Shown piece by piece: positions 1 through 9,957 of a stretch of DNA of 64,000 bases. Below the pieces are notes generated by a model, which worked only from the letters and a program-made list of their open reading frames with translations, was not told where the DNA came from and did not search any database. Numbering within the stretch: the first letter of the stretch is position 1; each line of letters starts with the position of its first letter. Source of the stretch: Microstegium vimineum (lineage: Eukaryota; Streptophyta; Magnoliopsida; Poales; Poaceae); assembly GCA_022036555.1 (NCBI GenBank), contig CM039140.1, positions 29,159,843 through 29,223,842 on the forward strand. Direction: 5' to 3'. Both the position numbers and the translations under genes were made by a program.

Positions 1-3000
1 TGTTAAGGTAAACAAAAGGTGCATCCTTGGAAACTATTTTTTATAATAAATATAGTACTCGCTCCGTCCTAAAGATGATATTATTCTTAAATAGTGCTGA
101 ATCAAATAGTCTTAGATTTAGCTGAGTTTATATACTAATATTTTAGTATTTAGTATAGTAAATAAGTAACATTAGATTCTTTATAAAATATATTTGTTGT
201 ATTGCTATATATTTGCGGTATGATTTGATGCATGTGTTGGATTTTTTTGTGTTGTCCATTTGTGCAGGAAGATGCCGAGAGACCGCAGAGACGTGGTATG
301 GGAGCATGGAGAGAATCTTGCTCCCGGTTGGAAATGCAACTACTGTCTTAAACAAAAAGCCGGGGGTGGAGCTTCCCGGTTCAAGCAGCATTTGGCTGCG
401 CGCGGGACGGAGGTGATCCACTGCACCAAGGTGCCCAGAGAAGTCCGGAAGTACTTTCAGCAGGAGATCGACAGAACTAGGCAGGCAGCTAGTGACCGCA
501 CTCGTCAGAGGGTTGCACGAGAGGCTGCTGCAGCGGAGGGCAACCACCCCCTTGGCGATGACGAGTACGAGGCTCGGTTGCGGGAAGCCCTGAATCAGTC
601 CAGAGCAGAATATGAGTACCAGGAGGGGGTGCAGCGGAGAGGAGGCGCTTACGAGCGTGGAGGTGGCAGTGGTAGTGGTACTGCTTCGCAGGGGGGCAAT
701 CCTTGAAGAGGATGTTTCGGAGGTCTAGTTCACAGAGGCAGACCCCTGCGGTGGTGGAGGACTACAACTTGGCAGCGGGTACGAGGGGGGGACTCCAGCA
801 GACCTAGATTGATACAGGGGCATGGACGCAGAGGGGAAGAAACGCGAAGGACGCAATTGGGAAAGCTTGGGGAAAGTTTTTCCATACTGCAGGAATCCCC
901 AGGAAACAGGCGGACAATTCGTACTTTGTTAGTGCGGTCAGGGAGACGCAGAAGTGGGGTAAGTACATATACTTGGAGACTTCAATTCATTACGTATATT
1001 TCTCTATTCTCATGATTCGCTTACGATTGCAGGTGAAGGGATCGCGTCGCCCAGTGGAAAGGATATAGACGGGAAGTACCTCGATCATAACGAGAAGGAC
1101 CTGCAGATGAGGTACGCAAAGTTTCAGGAGGAGTGGCCCCTGTTTGGGGTCACGTTGATGTGTGATTCGTGGACGGGCCCGACAAGAATGAACGTCATCA
1201 ATTTTTTGATCTATTGCAATGGCGTCATGTGGTTCCACAAGTCAGTTGATGCGACGGGCAGGAGCCAAGATTCGTCTTATTTGCTGGGGGTACGTCCAAA
1301 ATATTATGCCAGTTCACATGCACTATGTTTTCTCGGTTCCACTAAATGTTGTGCCTACTTGTGCAGCTGATCCGCAAGGTGGTTGAGGAGATAGGTGCTG
1401 AGCATATCGTGCATATCGTCACGGACAACGGCGCCAACTTCAAGAGAGCATGCCAGAGACTGAGCGATGAGTACAAGCATATTGTTTGGACACCTTGCCT
1501 TGCACACACCATCAACCTGATACTAAAGGACATTGGTAAAAGGTCGGAGCATGCAGATATGATCTCAACATGCAAGCGAATTTCAGCTTGGCTGCACAAC
1601 CATGGCCAGTTGAATGCAATGATGAGGGAAGCCATTGGTGGTGAGTTGGTCAAATGGAATGCCACTAGGTTTGGGACCAACTACATGTTCATGGAGAGCT
1701 TCCATCGGAAGCGTGATCGTTTTATGCAGTGGATGGGATCTTCCGAGTTCTTGCAGAGCAGGTGGGGAAAATCCCAGGAAGGTCACTATGCTCACGCAAG
1801 GCTGTCTAGCTTACAGTGGTGGGACACACTCAAATACATCATCGATTCAGTGGCACCAATTTACAGGTTCCTTCGGTTCGCTGATCAGGATAAGCGACCT
1901 AACCTGTGTGAGGTTGTCTACAACTTCCAAGACTGCAAAACCGAGATGGAGAAGTTCTTTGCAACAAATGTGTCAACATGGCGTGAGTACAAGGCTATCA
2001 TGGATGCCAGGATTGCGGACGTGTACCAAGGCACGCATGTGGGACCAGGTGCGATCACAACCATTGTTAAAATAGCCGTCTCTACATATTGAGTATTTAC
2101 CATTTGCTAATTTGTCGTGCATCGTATGTTGCAGCTGCTGTCCTCAACCCAAGGCTTGTATACCGTTTCAATCCAACCCCGCAAATGTTTGCTGGCGTCA
2201 AGGAAGCATTTGGGAAAATGACGGATGTGCACTCCGCTATCTTGGCATTACAGGAGGCAGAATCATTCCGCAGACACCTTGGGGAGTTTGGCAGCGAGCT
2301 GGCCATTAAAATGGCCTCGGACCCCAACACAACCCCATGTAAGAGTACTTTTGAACTCATTTTTTTTGTCTTTTTCAGCGCGTACCTAACATAATGGGTT
2401 CCACTTTGCAGCTTAATGGTGGATGATGTTCGGCAGGAGCACTCCAAATCTTCAAAAACTTGCGCTGAGGCTTGTTGCACAGTGTGTATCCTTCAGTGGA
2501 TGCGAGCGCAACTAGAGTACATTTGCTTTGCTGCACACGAAGGTTCGGAATCGCTTGTCCCACAAAAAACTGAACAAGCTAGTGTATGTGAACTACAACC
2601 TTCAGCTGCGACTCGCGGATGCATCCGGACCACCTAGGCGTGAGGAAGAAGACTTCATTGACCAGTTCACGCAGATGTCCTTTTACGAATGGGATAATCC
2701 GGTTCGAGACTGGATGGAGTATGGCAGATCCAACCAGGCTCCAGTACTCGACGAAGAGGATGAAGAAACGAACATACCTCTTCCGTCCCATATCGTGAGG
2801 TACGTTGATGTACTTTGTTAGCCACTGACGAACCATACTTTTAATAATATGATTCATTCTTTGTGACGACAGCGACCAAGTGGACCCCGACGATCTTGGG
2901 CCCATCAGTGATTGGGCCCGTAGACATGTGGGTGACACGCATCTTGGAAAAAGAAAATACCAGACGGGACCTAGCCAGAAACAAAAGGGGAAGCGAGTGC

Positions 3001-4135
3001 AACAACCTGTCCCCAGCGATGATTCGACAGATGATGGCGAGGAGGGTGAGCAAAGTCCACGGTACCAGGAGTCCGATCACAGCAGCTCAGCAACTGACAG
3101 TGGAGACGGTCATAGTGGTGACGATGACCCTGGAGCCGCTTTTGTTGTTGGTGGTGGTGTGGCTGGGGGTTCTGCAGATGGTGCTGGTGGTAGTGGTGCT
3201 GGTGATGCTGGTGGACTTCGTTTCACAGGTATGGATTGTTACAGACATTTTTTTTAATGTCTATGCCTACTCACTAGTACTAATTGTGGTCGGCTGCAGG
3301 CGAGACGGACTTCACATATGCTACTCAGGACCGCGACCATGGGCAGCCGGAATCGCAGAGGAGAGCGTACGACCCGACGGACTGCTACGACACGCCACAG
3401 TACTCCTCTTCCTCGTACAGTGATACATCGTACGGTGGTGGTTATACCTACCCCGTTCCTGACATCAGCACGCAGCCAGCCACTAGATGGGTCTACGAAT
3501 GGCAAGACCCGGATTTCTACAACATGTTAGTGCAGGAATGGGAGACCACAACTCATTGGACGGGTCAATCATGGATAGAGTACAAGGCCGGGCTACAGTC
3601 GCGCGGTATCGCTCTAATGTCCACCGCGGAGTATGAGGAGGGGTGCCGAAACGGGATCTTCCCTTATATGCGACGCCAGTGAGTAGTGACCATGATGTTC
3701 GTATGTCTACGACACGAGGTATTTCCATGGACGATTTGTTCTTGTTGCAACGGTGAACTACGTTATTTCCGTTGTGAATTTGTGGCTAGTGCATCACTAT
3801 GATATTATTGTGGGGTTGGCCATTTGTATCACACTATTTTATATGAATTGTGTGTTCTATTTACATCATTATGCACAAAGGTCATGCAAAAAAAATTGAT
3901 TTTTTCAAGCAAAAATAAAATAAAAAAGACACCCAGCGGTTTGGACCGGTTACCGTTCAAACCGGTCGGTAACCGGCCCTAACCGACCGGTTACCGGTCC
4001 AAAACCGTTTGCACTGCGCCGTTTGAATTCAAAATGCGAACCGTTCGGTTTGGACCGGTAACCGGTCAAACCGGTCGGTAACCGCCCGACCGGCCCCCGG
4101 CGGTTACCGGTTCCGAAACGGTAAGGTTAACCCTG
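1..4135 (+). mobile_element. hAT transposon, 3' portion (5' end outside the window)
   Basis: The right end is visible. About 180 bp (3955-4135) is densely packed with CCGGT, ACCGG and GGTTACCGG motifs in both orientations and stops at ...GGTTAACCCTG, whose complement, CAGGGTTAACC, has the form of a hAT terminal inverted repeat. The next 8 bases (4136-4143) would be one copy of the 8-bp target duplication. The matching left end is not in the window, so neither the target duplication nor the element length can be confirmed. The transposase gene at 272-3682 fills the interior. Confidence 0.75.
272..3682 (+). pseudogene. hAT-family transposase (BED finger, DUF659, dimerisation domain), degenerate
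   Basis: This would encode the DNA transposase of the surrounding hAT element, a nuclear enzyme that cuts and pastes the element. In order it shows a BED zinc finger (exon 1 from ATG 272, WKCNYC then HLAARG), an alanine/arginine-rich linker, the DUF659/RNase-H-like core (VTLMCDSWTGPTRM near 1150; VTDNGANFKRAC and TPCLAHTINLILKDIG at 1420-1540), the hAT C-terminal dimerisation region (2417-2610) and an acidic, glycine- and tyrosine-rich tail ending at 3682. Eight exons fit GT/AG sites near 958/1032, 1287/1367, 2048/2132, 2343/2411, 2799/2872 and 3228/3300. Lesions are a frameshift near 690 in a G run, TAG at 805, TAA at 2414 just before the conserved WW, and TAG at 2513 replacing the tryptophan of the CERNW motif. 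It is therefore very unlikely to make active transposase. Confidence 0.88.
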
Positions 4136-5294
4136 GTCGTGATGGGTGATATACTGCTCCAATGGAGCACAAGATAATTAAGTAGCCTGGTTTATCGTTT
4201 ATTGCCACGTAGCATGCTCAAGCAGATTTAGTTCTTTCAAATTTTTTTCTCAAATATATTTCGTATCATTCCATTAAAAAGAAAAAAAGGTACAACACAG
4301 TGAGTTCTATGGTTAAGAATTAATGTTTCATTGGATTATAGGAAAAATATTATTAAAGTTTATGTATTTAGACAGATTTTGATATGAAAATATATTATAT
4401 AATTGATCTAATGATACTTATTTGGTACAATAGATATTAATATTGTTTTTTTAGATTTTGTTAAATTAAATTGTTTGGTTCCTTGAGAACGAGAATTGTA
4501 TTCTTTTTGGATGGATGGAGTATGTTCGTCCTTAATCCATATCTCTATTATGTCTATTGTTTGGTAAAAAACTGAACGAAGACATGTACAAAAGAATATA
4601 GATGTAAAGAGACACATCCACACGAATCATATGTTTTATTAATTCTTTCTTGAATATACATAATATATGATCAACGATCTTTTTCCGTCTTCAGCGTCAT
4701 GCTTAAGGAGAGATATGACTTAGAAAATTACATAGTTCGCCGATTCCTGGGGCCTGTTGGGTCCGTTCGTTTAATTACATCCGCAAGACGAGCTTGCAGA
4801 AAATCTTCGATTAAGCCGCGCTTCATAGTCGTCAAATATTTGGTTGCTCGTAGTTAGCCATATGCGATATATGACATAGTAATTATGTATGGCTTTGTGC
4901 CGTCAAAGTTCGGTCACGACATTGCCATCACCGCGTCGAAATAAACGGAATAAATTAATAATGAAGGGGATGACTCTGGTCTCGTTGGTGCTCAATGCTG
5001 ACCTTCGTTAACACAGACGTGTGTGAGTTACTTTTGCCTCGTCGGTGCCCAGCAACGTATGTCCAATCCCGTTAATTGGGACGCATGTCGATGGAATAGT
5101 AATCTCGCCTCATCAGCACGTGCCAGAGCTTCATCTAGCCTCATCGGCATTAGACGTGTAGTGAACAAATTATATGCAGTAGCAAGTCTGTAAGAATTTT
5201 GGACGATGTTTGCTCATGAGATCAAAGGGACATCCTCTCAGCGTCGATATTTTCAATGACGGGACGAGAGGTTCTCGTCATTACGACATCACGA
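4136..5294. other. Intergenic DNA without recognised genes
   Basis: AT-rich sequence with no convincing coding region, RNA gene or paired terminal repeats. Short open frames here are low-complexity and resemble nothing I recognise. A mildly repetitive stretch with recurring CTCRTCGGC words lies at about 4970-5150. Confidence 0.6.
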
Positions 5295-5590
5295 CATCAC
5301 GATGACGATGAGCGAGTGTTTCCCGTCTCGCGTGTCTCGTTCTCAGCATCACGACGACGACAATGACGAGCAGGGGTTTTCTGTCTCGCGTGTTTCGTTC
5401 TTGATATCTCAGCATCACGACGATGACAATGACTAGCGGGGATTTCCCGTCTCGCGTGTCGTTTTCAGCATCACGACGACAACAACAATGGCAATGACGA
5501 GCGAGGATTTCCCGTCCCGCGTGTCGTTTTCAGCATCACAACGACGACGACGAGCAGAAGTTTTCCTGACTCGCACATCTCACTTTTCGG
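5295..5590 (+). repeat. Minisatellite, about 65-70 bp unit, roughly four degenerate copies
   Basis: The block built around TTTCCCGTCTCGCGTGTC, TTTCAGCATCACGACGACGA and CAATGACGAGCG recurs about four times in direct orientation. Copies diverge by substitutions and by the number of GAC triplets. It makes short threonine/serine/arginine-rich open frames that I regard as artefacts. Confidence 0.8.
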
Positions 5591-5624
5591 CAGCCCTTCG
5601 ACATCATGACGACGATGACGTCGA

Positions 5625-5945
5625 GAGCTCATGCGTTGCACCAATATTAATAGCAATGGCTTTTACTTGTACTGACGAGAGTGTTACACCAATAATGATA
5701 GCAACGACTTTTACTTGTACGGACAAAGCTCGTGTGTTACACCAATATTGATAGTAACTATTTTTACTTGTACGGACGGAGCTCGTGAGTTGCACCAATA
5801 ATATTGATAGCAACTACTTTTAATTGTATGGACGGAGCTCGTGGGTTACATCAATATTGATAGCAACGACTTTTATTTCGGACGGTGAGAGCTCATGCTT
5901 AACAACAATTTTCACTTGTACAGCGAGAGCTCATGCTGAACCCGG
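5625..5945 (+). repeat. Second minisatellite, about 60 bp unit, five to six copies
   Basis: The unit runs from GAGCTCRTG through GTTRCACCAATATTGATAG and CAACGACTTTTACTTGTACGG. It recurs in direct orientation, unrelated in sequence to the array immediately to its left. Later copies are degenerate and the last lacks the central part. Confidence 0.8.
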
Positions 5946-6266
5946 AAAACAGCATGATATGACTATACGATACCTCCACTATCAAACAAACGGAATAGAT
6001 GCATCTCATGAACAGTTGAACTTTTAAATCAGATGCGCAGCAAGGCGTATGCTTGTTCGTGCAGGGGGTCGACTTTGAAGATGCGTGCGTCGGCGTGAGC
6101 TCCGGCTGGATCCCTGGGGTGCGTACGCGTCGCCGTGCGTGACCGTGGCCTTGAAACAAACTGCAGGGCGTTGGGTTCTCCGGCGTGTGTGCGTCGACTC
6201 GAAAGCAGGGCGTGAGTTTTTTTTTTTTTTTTTTTGGCTTGGATCCGTCGTCGAGCGTGGGTCTCA

Positions 6267-6346
6267 GGAACCCCTGTTGGCTTCAGGTGCTGCTTTATAT
6301 TGGGGCGGAACCCCTGTTGGCTTCAGGTGCTGCTTTATATTGGGGC
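6267..6346 (+). repeat. Perfect 40-bp tandem duplication
   Basis: Positions 6267-6306 and 6307-6346 are identical, starting GGAACCCCTGTTGGCTTCAG and ending TATATTGGGGC. A T run of 20 or more bases lies just upstream (about 6215-6236). Perfect identity implies a recent event or an assembly artefact. Confidence 0.9.
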
Positions 6347-6395
6347 AAGAGGACAGGAGGCTTGCGTTGCCCCATCAATCAAGTAACTCAACTTT

Positions 6396-6845
6396 AGAGC
6401 ATCTTCAATAGTTTTGTATTTTTTGTTTGACAAAATTAGGAATTTGTCAAGTTTCAAATAAATATGGCAAAGGTAAAAGCATCTCCAATGGTTTTGCATA
6501 TTTTAATTGGTAAAATTGAGAGTTTGCAAGTCCCAAATAAATATGACAAAGATAAAAAGAATCAATCTCCAACGGTTTGACAAAATTGACTTGACAATTA
6601 ACAAAATTGACTTGGCAATTACCAAAATTATGGAATTGCGGCGGCGAGAAAAAATGCATGGGTCGAGAGCGGAAAATGCCAAGCGCAATCCACTAGGCAT
6701 ATATGTCAATCCTTCCCAGAAAATTGTCAAGTTAACAAAAATGCAAAACCTATTTACTAAACCGTTAGATAAGAGTTTTTTTAGATTTTTTTTTTTGCAA
6801 AAACAAGAATGCAAAACCCATTTGCAAAACCGTTGGAGATGCTCT
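6396..6845. mobile_element. MITE-like element with AGAGCATCT(C/T)CAA ends
   Basis: The left end reads AGAGCATCTTCAATAGTTTTG and the right end, complemented, reads AGAGCATCTCCAACGGTTTTG. The interior repeats this left-end motif (6477 and about 6565) and repeats words such as TTGACAAAATTGACTTGACA. A nested or composite non-autonomous element is likely. Similar ends recur at 13857-14567 and 62693-63353. No transposase is encoded. Confidence 0.6.
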
Positions 6846-7385
6846 AAAAAGAGTCGATCTCAAACAGTTTCCTATTATTCACTTGACAAAACTAAAAATT
6901 GTACGCGCGAGGGGAAAATATTCCGCGAGAGTAGCGCGCGGGACGATTGCCACCTGGTGTTTGTCAAGTTAACAAAAATGTCAAACCCATTTGTCAAACC
7001 GTTAGATAAGAGATTTTTAAACTTTTTTGCAAAAACTAAAATGCCAAGCCTATTTGCAAAACCATTGGGATTAGATTGCGATTTCTATATATCTTGCTTT
7101 AGATTAGATTAGAATGCCAATTCTAACCACTTGTACGAGTCTATCTTGCCAAGGAATATCTCTCGAGGCAAACTCAATCTCCAACAAATTAAAATAGACT
7201 ATTTCGATTATTCCAACGCTGTAGCCAATTTACTTTCTAAAATACTATTAAGAAATGGGGCCCAAAAGTCATAGGCTCAATCATGATAAATCCAGTAGAA
7301 ATGTCACATTAATATGTTCTGAATAAATATTTTTTTTATCTTGATCTTGCTACAAACGATTAGTTTTGTTCAAAATAATTATCAA

Positions 7386-8085
7386 ACAATTATAATTCAA
7401 TTAAAACTTAGCAAATATTTCTTTTAATTTATTTAGTCATCATGCTTAATTGGTTAGGGGTTTGGTATCCTGTCTCCTAGGAGCAGTGGCGGAGCGAGGC
7501 CTAAGGCCAATCTCAATGGGGGTGTCATTTGGATTTCATTCGCATTAAATATGTTGTCACATATGCACTTTTGATGACATGTCAGTGTATTTAAGAAGAG
7601 AGAGAAGAAACGGGTGTCATGGGGATGACACTATCTTGGCATGAATACCAACTCTCTATGAGTCTTAGAATTAAATGTCTATGAAACTATAGAATGAAAT
7701 TCTTTACTGAGAGTGGGTGTTTCATCCGCCCTAACCAATTATAATTCAATTAAAAACTTAGCAAATATTCCTTTTAATTTATTTAGTCATCATGCTTAAT
7801 TGGTTAGGGGTTTGGTATCCTGTCTCCTAGGAGCAGTGGCGGAGCGAGGCCTAAGGCCAGTCTCAATGGGGGTATCATTTGGGTTTCATTCGCATTAAAT
7901 ATGTTGTCACATATGCTCTTTTGATGACATGTCAGTGTATTTAAGAAGAGAGAGAAGAAACGAGTGTCATGGGGATGACACTCTCTTGGCACGAATACCA
8001 ACTCTTTATGAGTCTTAAAATTAAATGCCTATGAAACTATAGAATAAAACTCTTCACTGAGAGTGGGTGTTTCATCCGAGTTTCA
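7386..8085 (+). repeat. Tandem duplication with 350-bp period
   Basis: Sequence from about 7386 repeats with a 350-bp offset; the shared anchor TGGTTAGGGGTTTGGTATCC occurs at 7451 and 7801. The copies differ by scattered substitutions. The first copy stops part-way through a Tourist-like MITE, so it holds a 3'-truncated MITE (from 7505), while the second retains the whole MITE. Confidence 0.85.
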
Positions 8086-8149
8086 TTTCATTTTGTATGA
8101 CATGATAGTCTTGGAAACAACGCCATAAAACTCTCTATTGAGACTGGCC
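7855..8149. mobile_element. Tourist-like MITE (PIF/Harbinger type), 295 bp
   Basis: Terminal inverted repeats GGCCAGTCTCAATGGGGG and, complemented, GGCCAGTCTCAATAGAGAG flank 295 bp. The element is bounded by TAA on both sides (7852-7854 and 8150-8152), the 3-bp target duplication typical of PIF/Harbinger derivatives. It has no coding capacity. Confidence 0.8.
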
Positions 8150-8463
8150 TAATAGCAAACTGGGCCAAATTGTTCATTCGAGCAGGGATACACGATGCAA
8201 CATTTGTTAGGGCTAATGGGATTCATGGGCCATAATATTTCTGTCAGACGGACGGTGGCCCAGTTTTATTTCTACTGTGATCTGCCCCTGCCTAAGAGAA
8301 AGGATGTGATTCTTTGTTAGACCGAAAAAAAAATCATTTTGTTATATTCGTGTTTCCTAGCTATCCGATCTCATGCAGGTTCATTTCCATATGTAGAGAG
8401 CACTACAACAATCAAATATTTATCTATAAGCAAACCAGCAGCTTCTTCACGCAGTCAAACTAA

Positions 8464-9158
8464 GAGCCTGTTTGGAACAACTCCACCAGCTCCAGATTCA
8501 CCGAATTCAGATCCAAATCTAAAAAAGTTGCCAAACACCTCTAGCTCCACTAACTCCACTAGTGGATCTGCTCCACCAAATATGTGGATCTAACCTTAGA
8601 TTCACCATTTTGGTGGATCTCCTCAAGGGGTTCTCCACCCGATTCAACTTTGATGAATTTGTGAAAAATTGTCCATCACTGCCACTGATTAGTGGAAAAT
8701 GACCGATTCATTCTATTTTTCATCGCAAGTTTTTTCTTCCCGTCAATGTCGGCCCGACCTCTGCTTGTCCCGTGAATGCCGGCCCCAACCTCTGCTCGTC
8801 AGCCCCAACTGCGCCGGTCAGGGCCGCGCTCGCCAGCCCGCACGGCGAGGCCGGCAGCGCCCGCTCACCAAGGTCAACCGCGCCTGCCGCCGAGGCCGGC
8901 CGCGCCCGCCCGCCTCGCAAGGCCGGCCATGGCCGCAGCGACCTCCCGCGACCCGTCTAGAGGAAGAAGAAAGCTTGCTTTTTTCATTTTGGCCCCTGAC
9001 TTGTGGGACCTAGATGGAAGTGAGATAGAGATAAGATGGACCTGTACCAAACACACTAGCTCCCCAGCTCCACTAGTGGATCTGCTCCATGGTGGATCTA
9101 GGTGAATCCTAGATTCAGATTCAATTTTGAAGAAGGTGGAGCTGTCCCAAACATGCCC
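8464..9158. mobile_element. MITE with GC-rich internal segment
   Basis: The left end GAGCCTGTTTGGAACAACTCC pairs with the complemented right end GGGCATGTTTGGGACAGCTCC. Both are bounded by TAA (8461-8463 and 9159-9161), again fitting PIF/Harbinger. Subterminal parts repeat AGCTCCACTAGTGGATCTGCTCCA. The middle (about 8745-8960) switches abruptly to very GC-rich DNA with proline/alanine/arginine-rich open frames in several registers. This could be captured host DNA, but no family is recognisable. Confidence 0.7.
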
Positions 9159-9161
9159 TAA

Positions 9162-9957
9162 ATTATTATTGAGACCAGAGTTGGAAAATACATACAAAAT
9201 AAACGAATTATCAAGTTCACTTAGTTACTTGGAATTTCTTCATCCCTGGGAAAGCAATGTGCTATATATCTGAGTTGAGTTATATGAGATAGCTAAAGAC
9301 AGAGCAGAGTACCACAAAAAGGCCCTCTCAACACTTAAGAGTTAAGTCAAGATTTCTCCCAATACAGCTGGTAGTTTTTGAAGAATAAATGAGCTACAAT
9401 ATAGGCATGCGAAAATTGCAATTCAGCGATAAAATTTTGATATAGACATTTGTTGTCCTGGTGGGGACAAAAACCTCTTTTAGTACGTTTGTGAGCTTAA
9501 ACACCCGGAATGATATCTGCAGTATAAGTCACATAGTGAATATATTTATTTTTATAATTCTTTCGAAAGAAAGTTACTTTGAAGCTAGAGCTCACCGACA
9601 GAAATATCGTTAGTATAAGAAAAAAATTAAGCATCGGATAATCTGGTAAGAATGATAGAAGCAACTTTGGCGTCCATTCGGAATACTAGACTGTATAAAA
9701 GAAAAACCACAAGCTTGGTTTGTGCGAAAACTGAAAATATATACAACAGAAACACAAAAGAATTTCAACATTTTCTTTCAGAGATCCAATTCGATAAACT
9801 TCTGCTGCTGTGAAAGATCATAGGCTGTGTATCGTGGTTATGAGAAGCCAGGATTAACCCAGGATTGTTGTGTCGTCATGATGTAATTGTTTTATTTTTG
9901 ATAAAAACTTTATTATAAAAAAAGAGCCCCAATAAAAAAGTTGGGTCTGGCACTTAC
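9162..9957. other. Non-coding DNA downstream of the RWA pseudogene
   Basis: This is where the last RWA exon would be expected (on the minus strand), but nothing like its conserved C-terminus is visible on either strand. The sequence is AT-rich without paired terminal repeats. Confidence 0.6.

Noticed and set aside
57..85. Stowaway-like end CTCGCTCCGTCCTAAA next to TA
   Set aside because: No matching inverted end was found within a few hundred bases, so a MITE cannot be claimed.
5295..5945. CRISPR-like spaced repeats
   Set aside because: Units are contiguous degenerate minisatellites with no constant-repeat/unique-spacer pattern, and the DNA is eukaryotic.
6510..7112. Long lysine/asparagine-rich open frame (about 200 residues)
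   Set aside because: It overlaps MITE repeats, is low complexity, repeats the phrase LTKMQNLF-like several times and resembles no protein; it is an artefact of repeat sequence.
8772..9105. Proline/alanine/arginine-rich frames in several registers
   Set aside because: All registers are open because the DNA is GC-rich with few stops; no recognisable domain and no start context.
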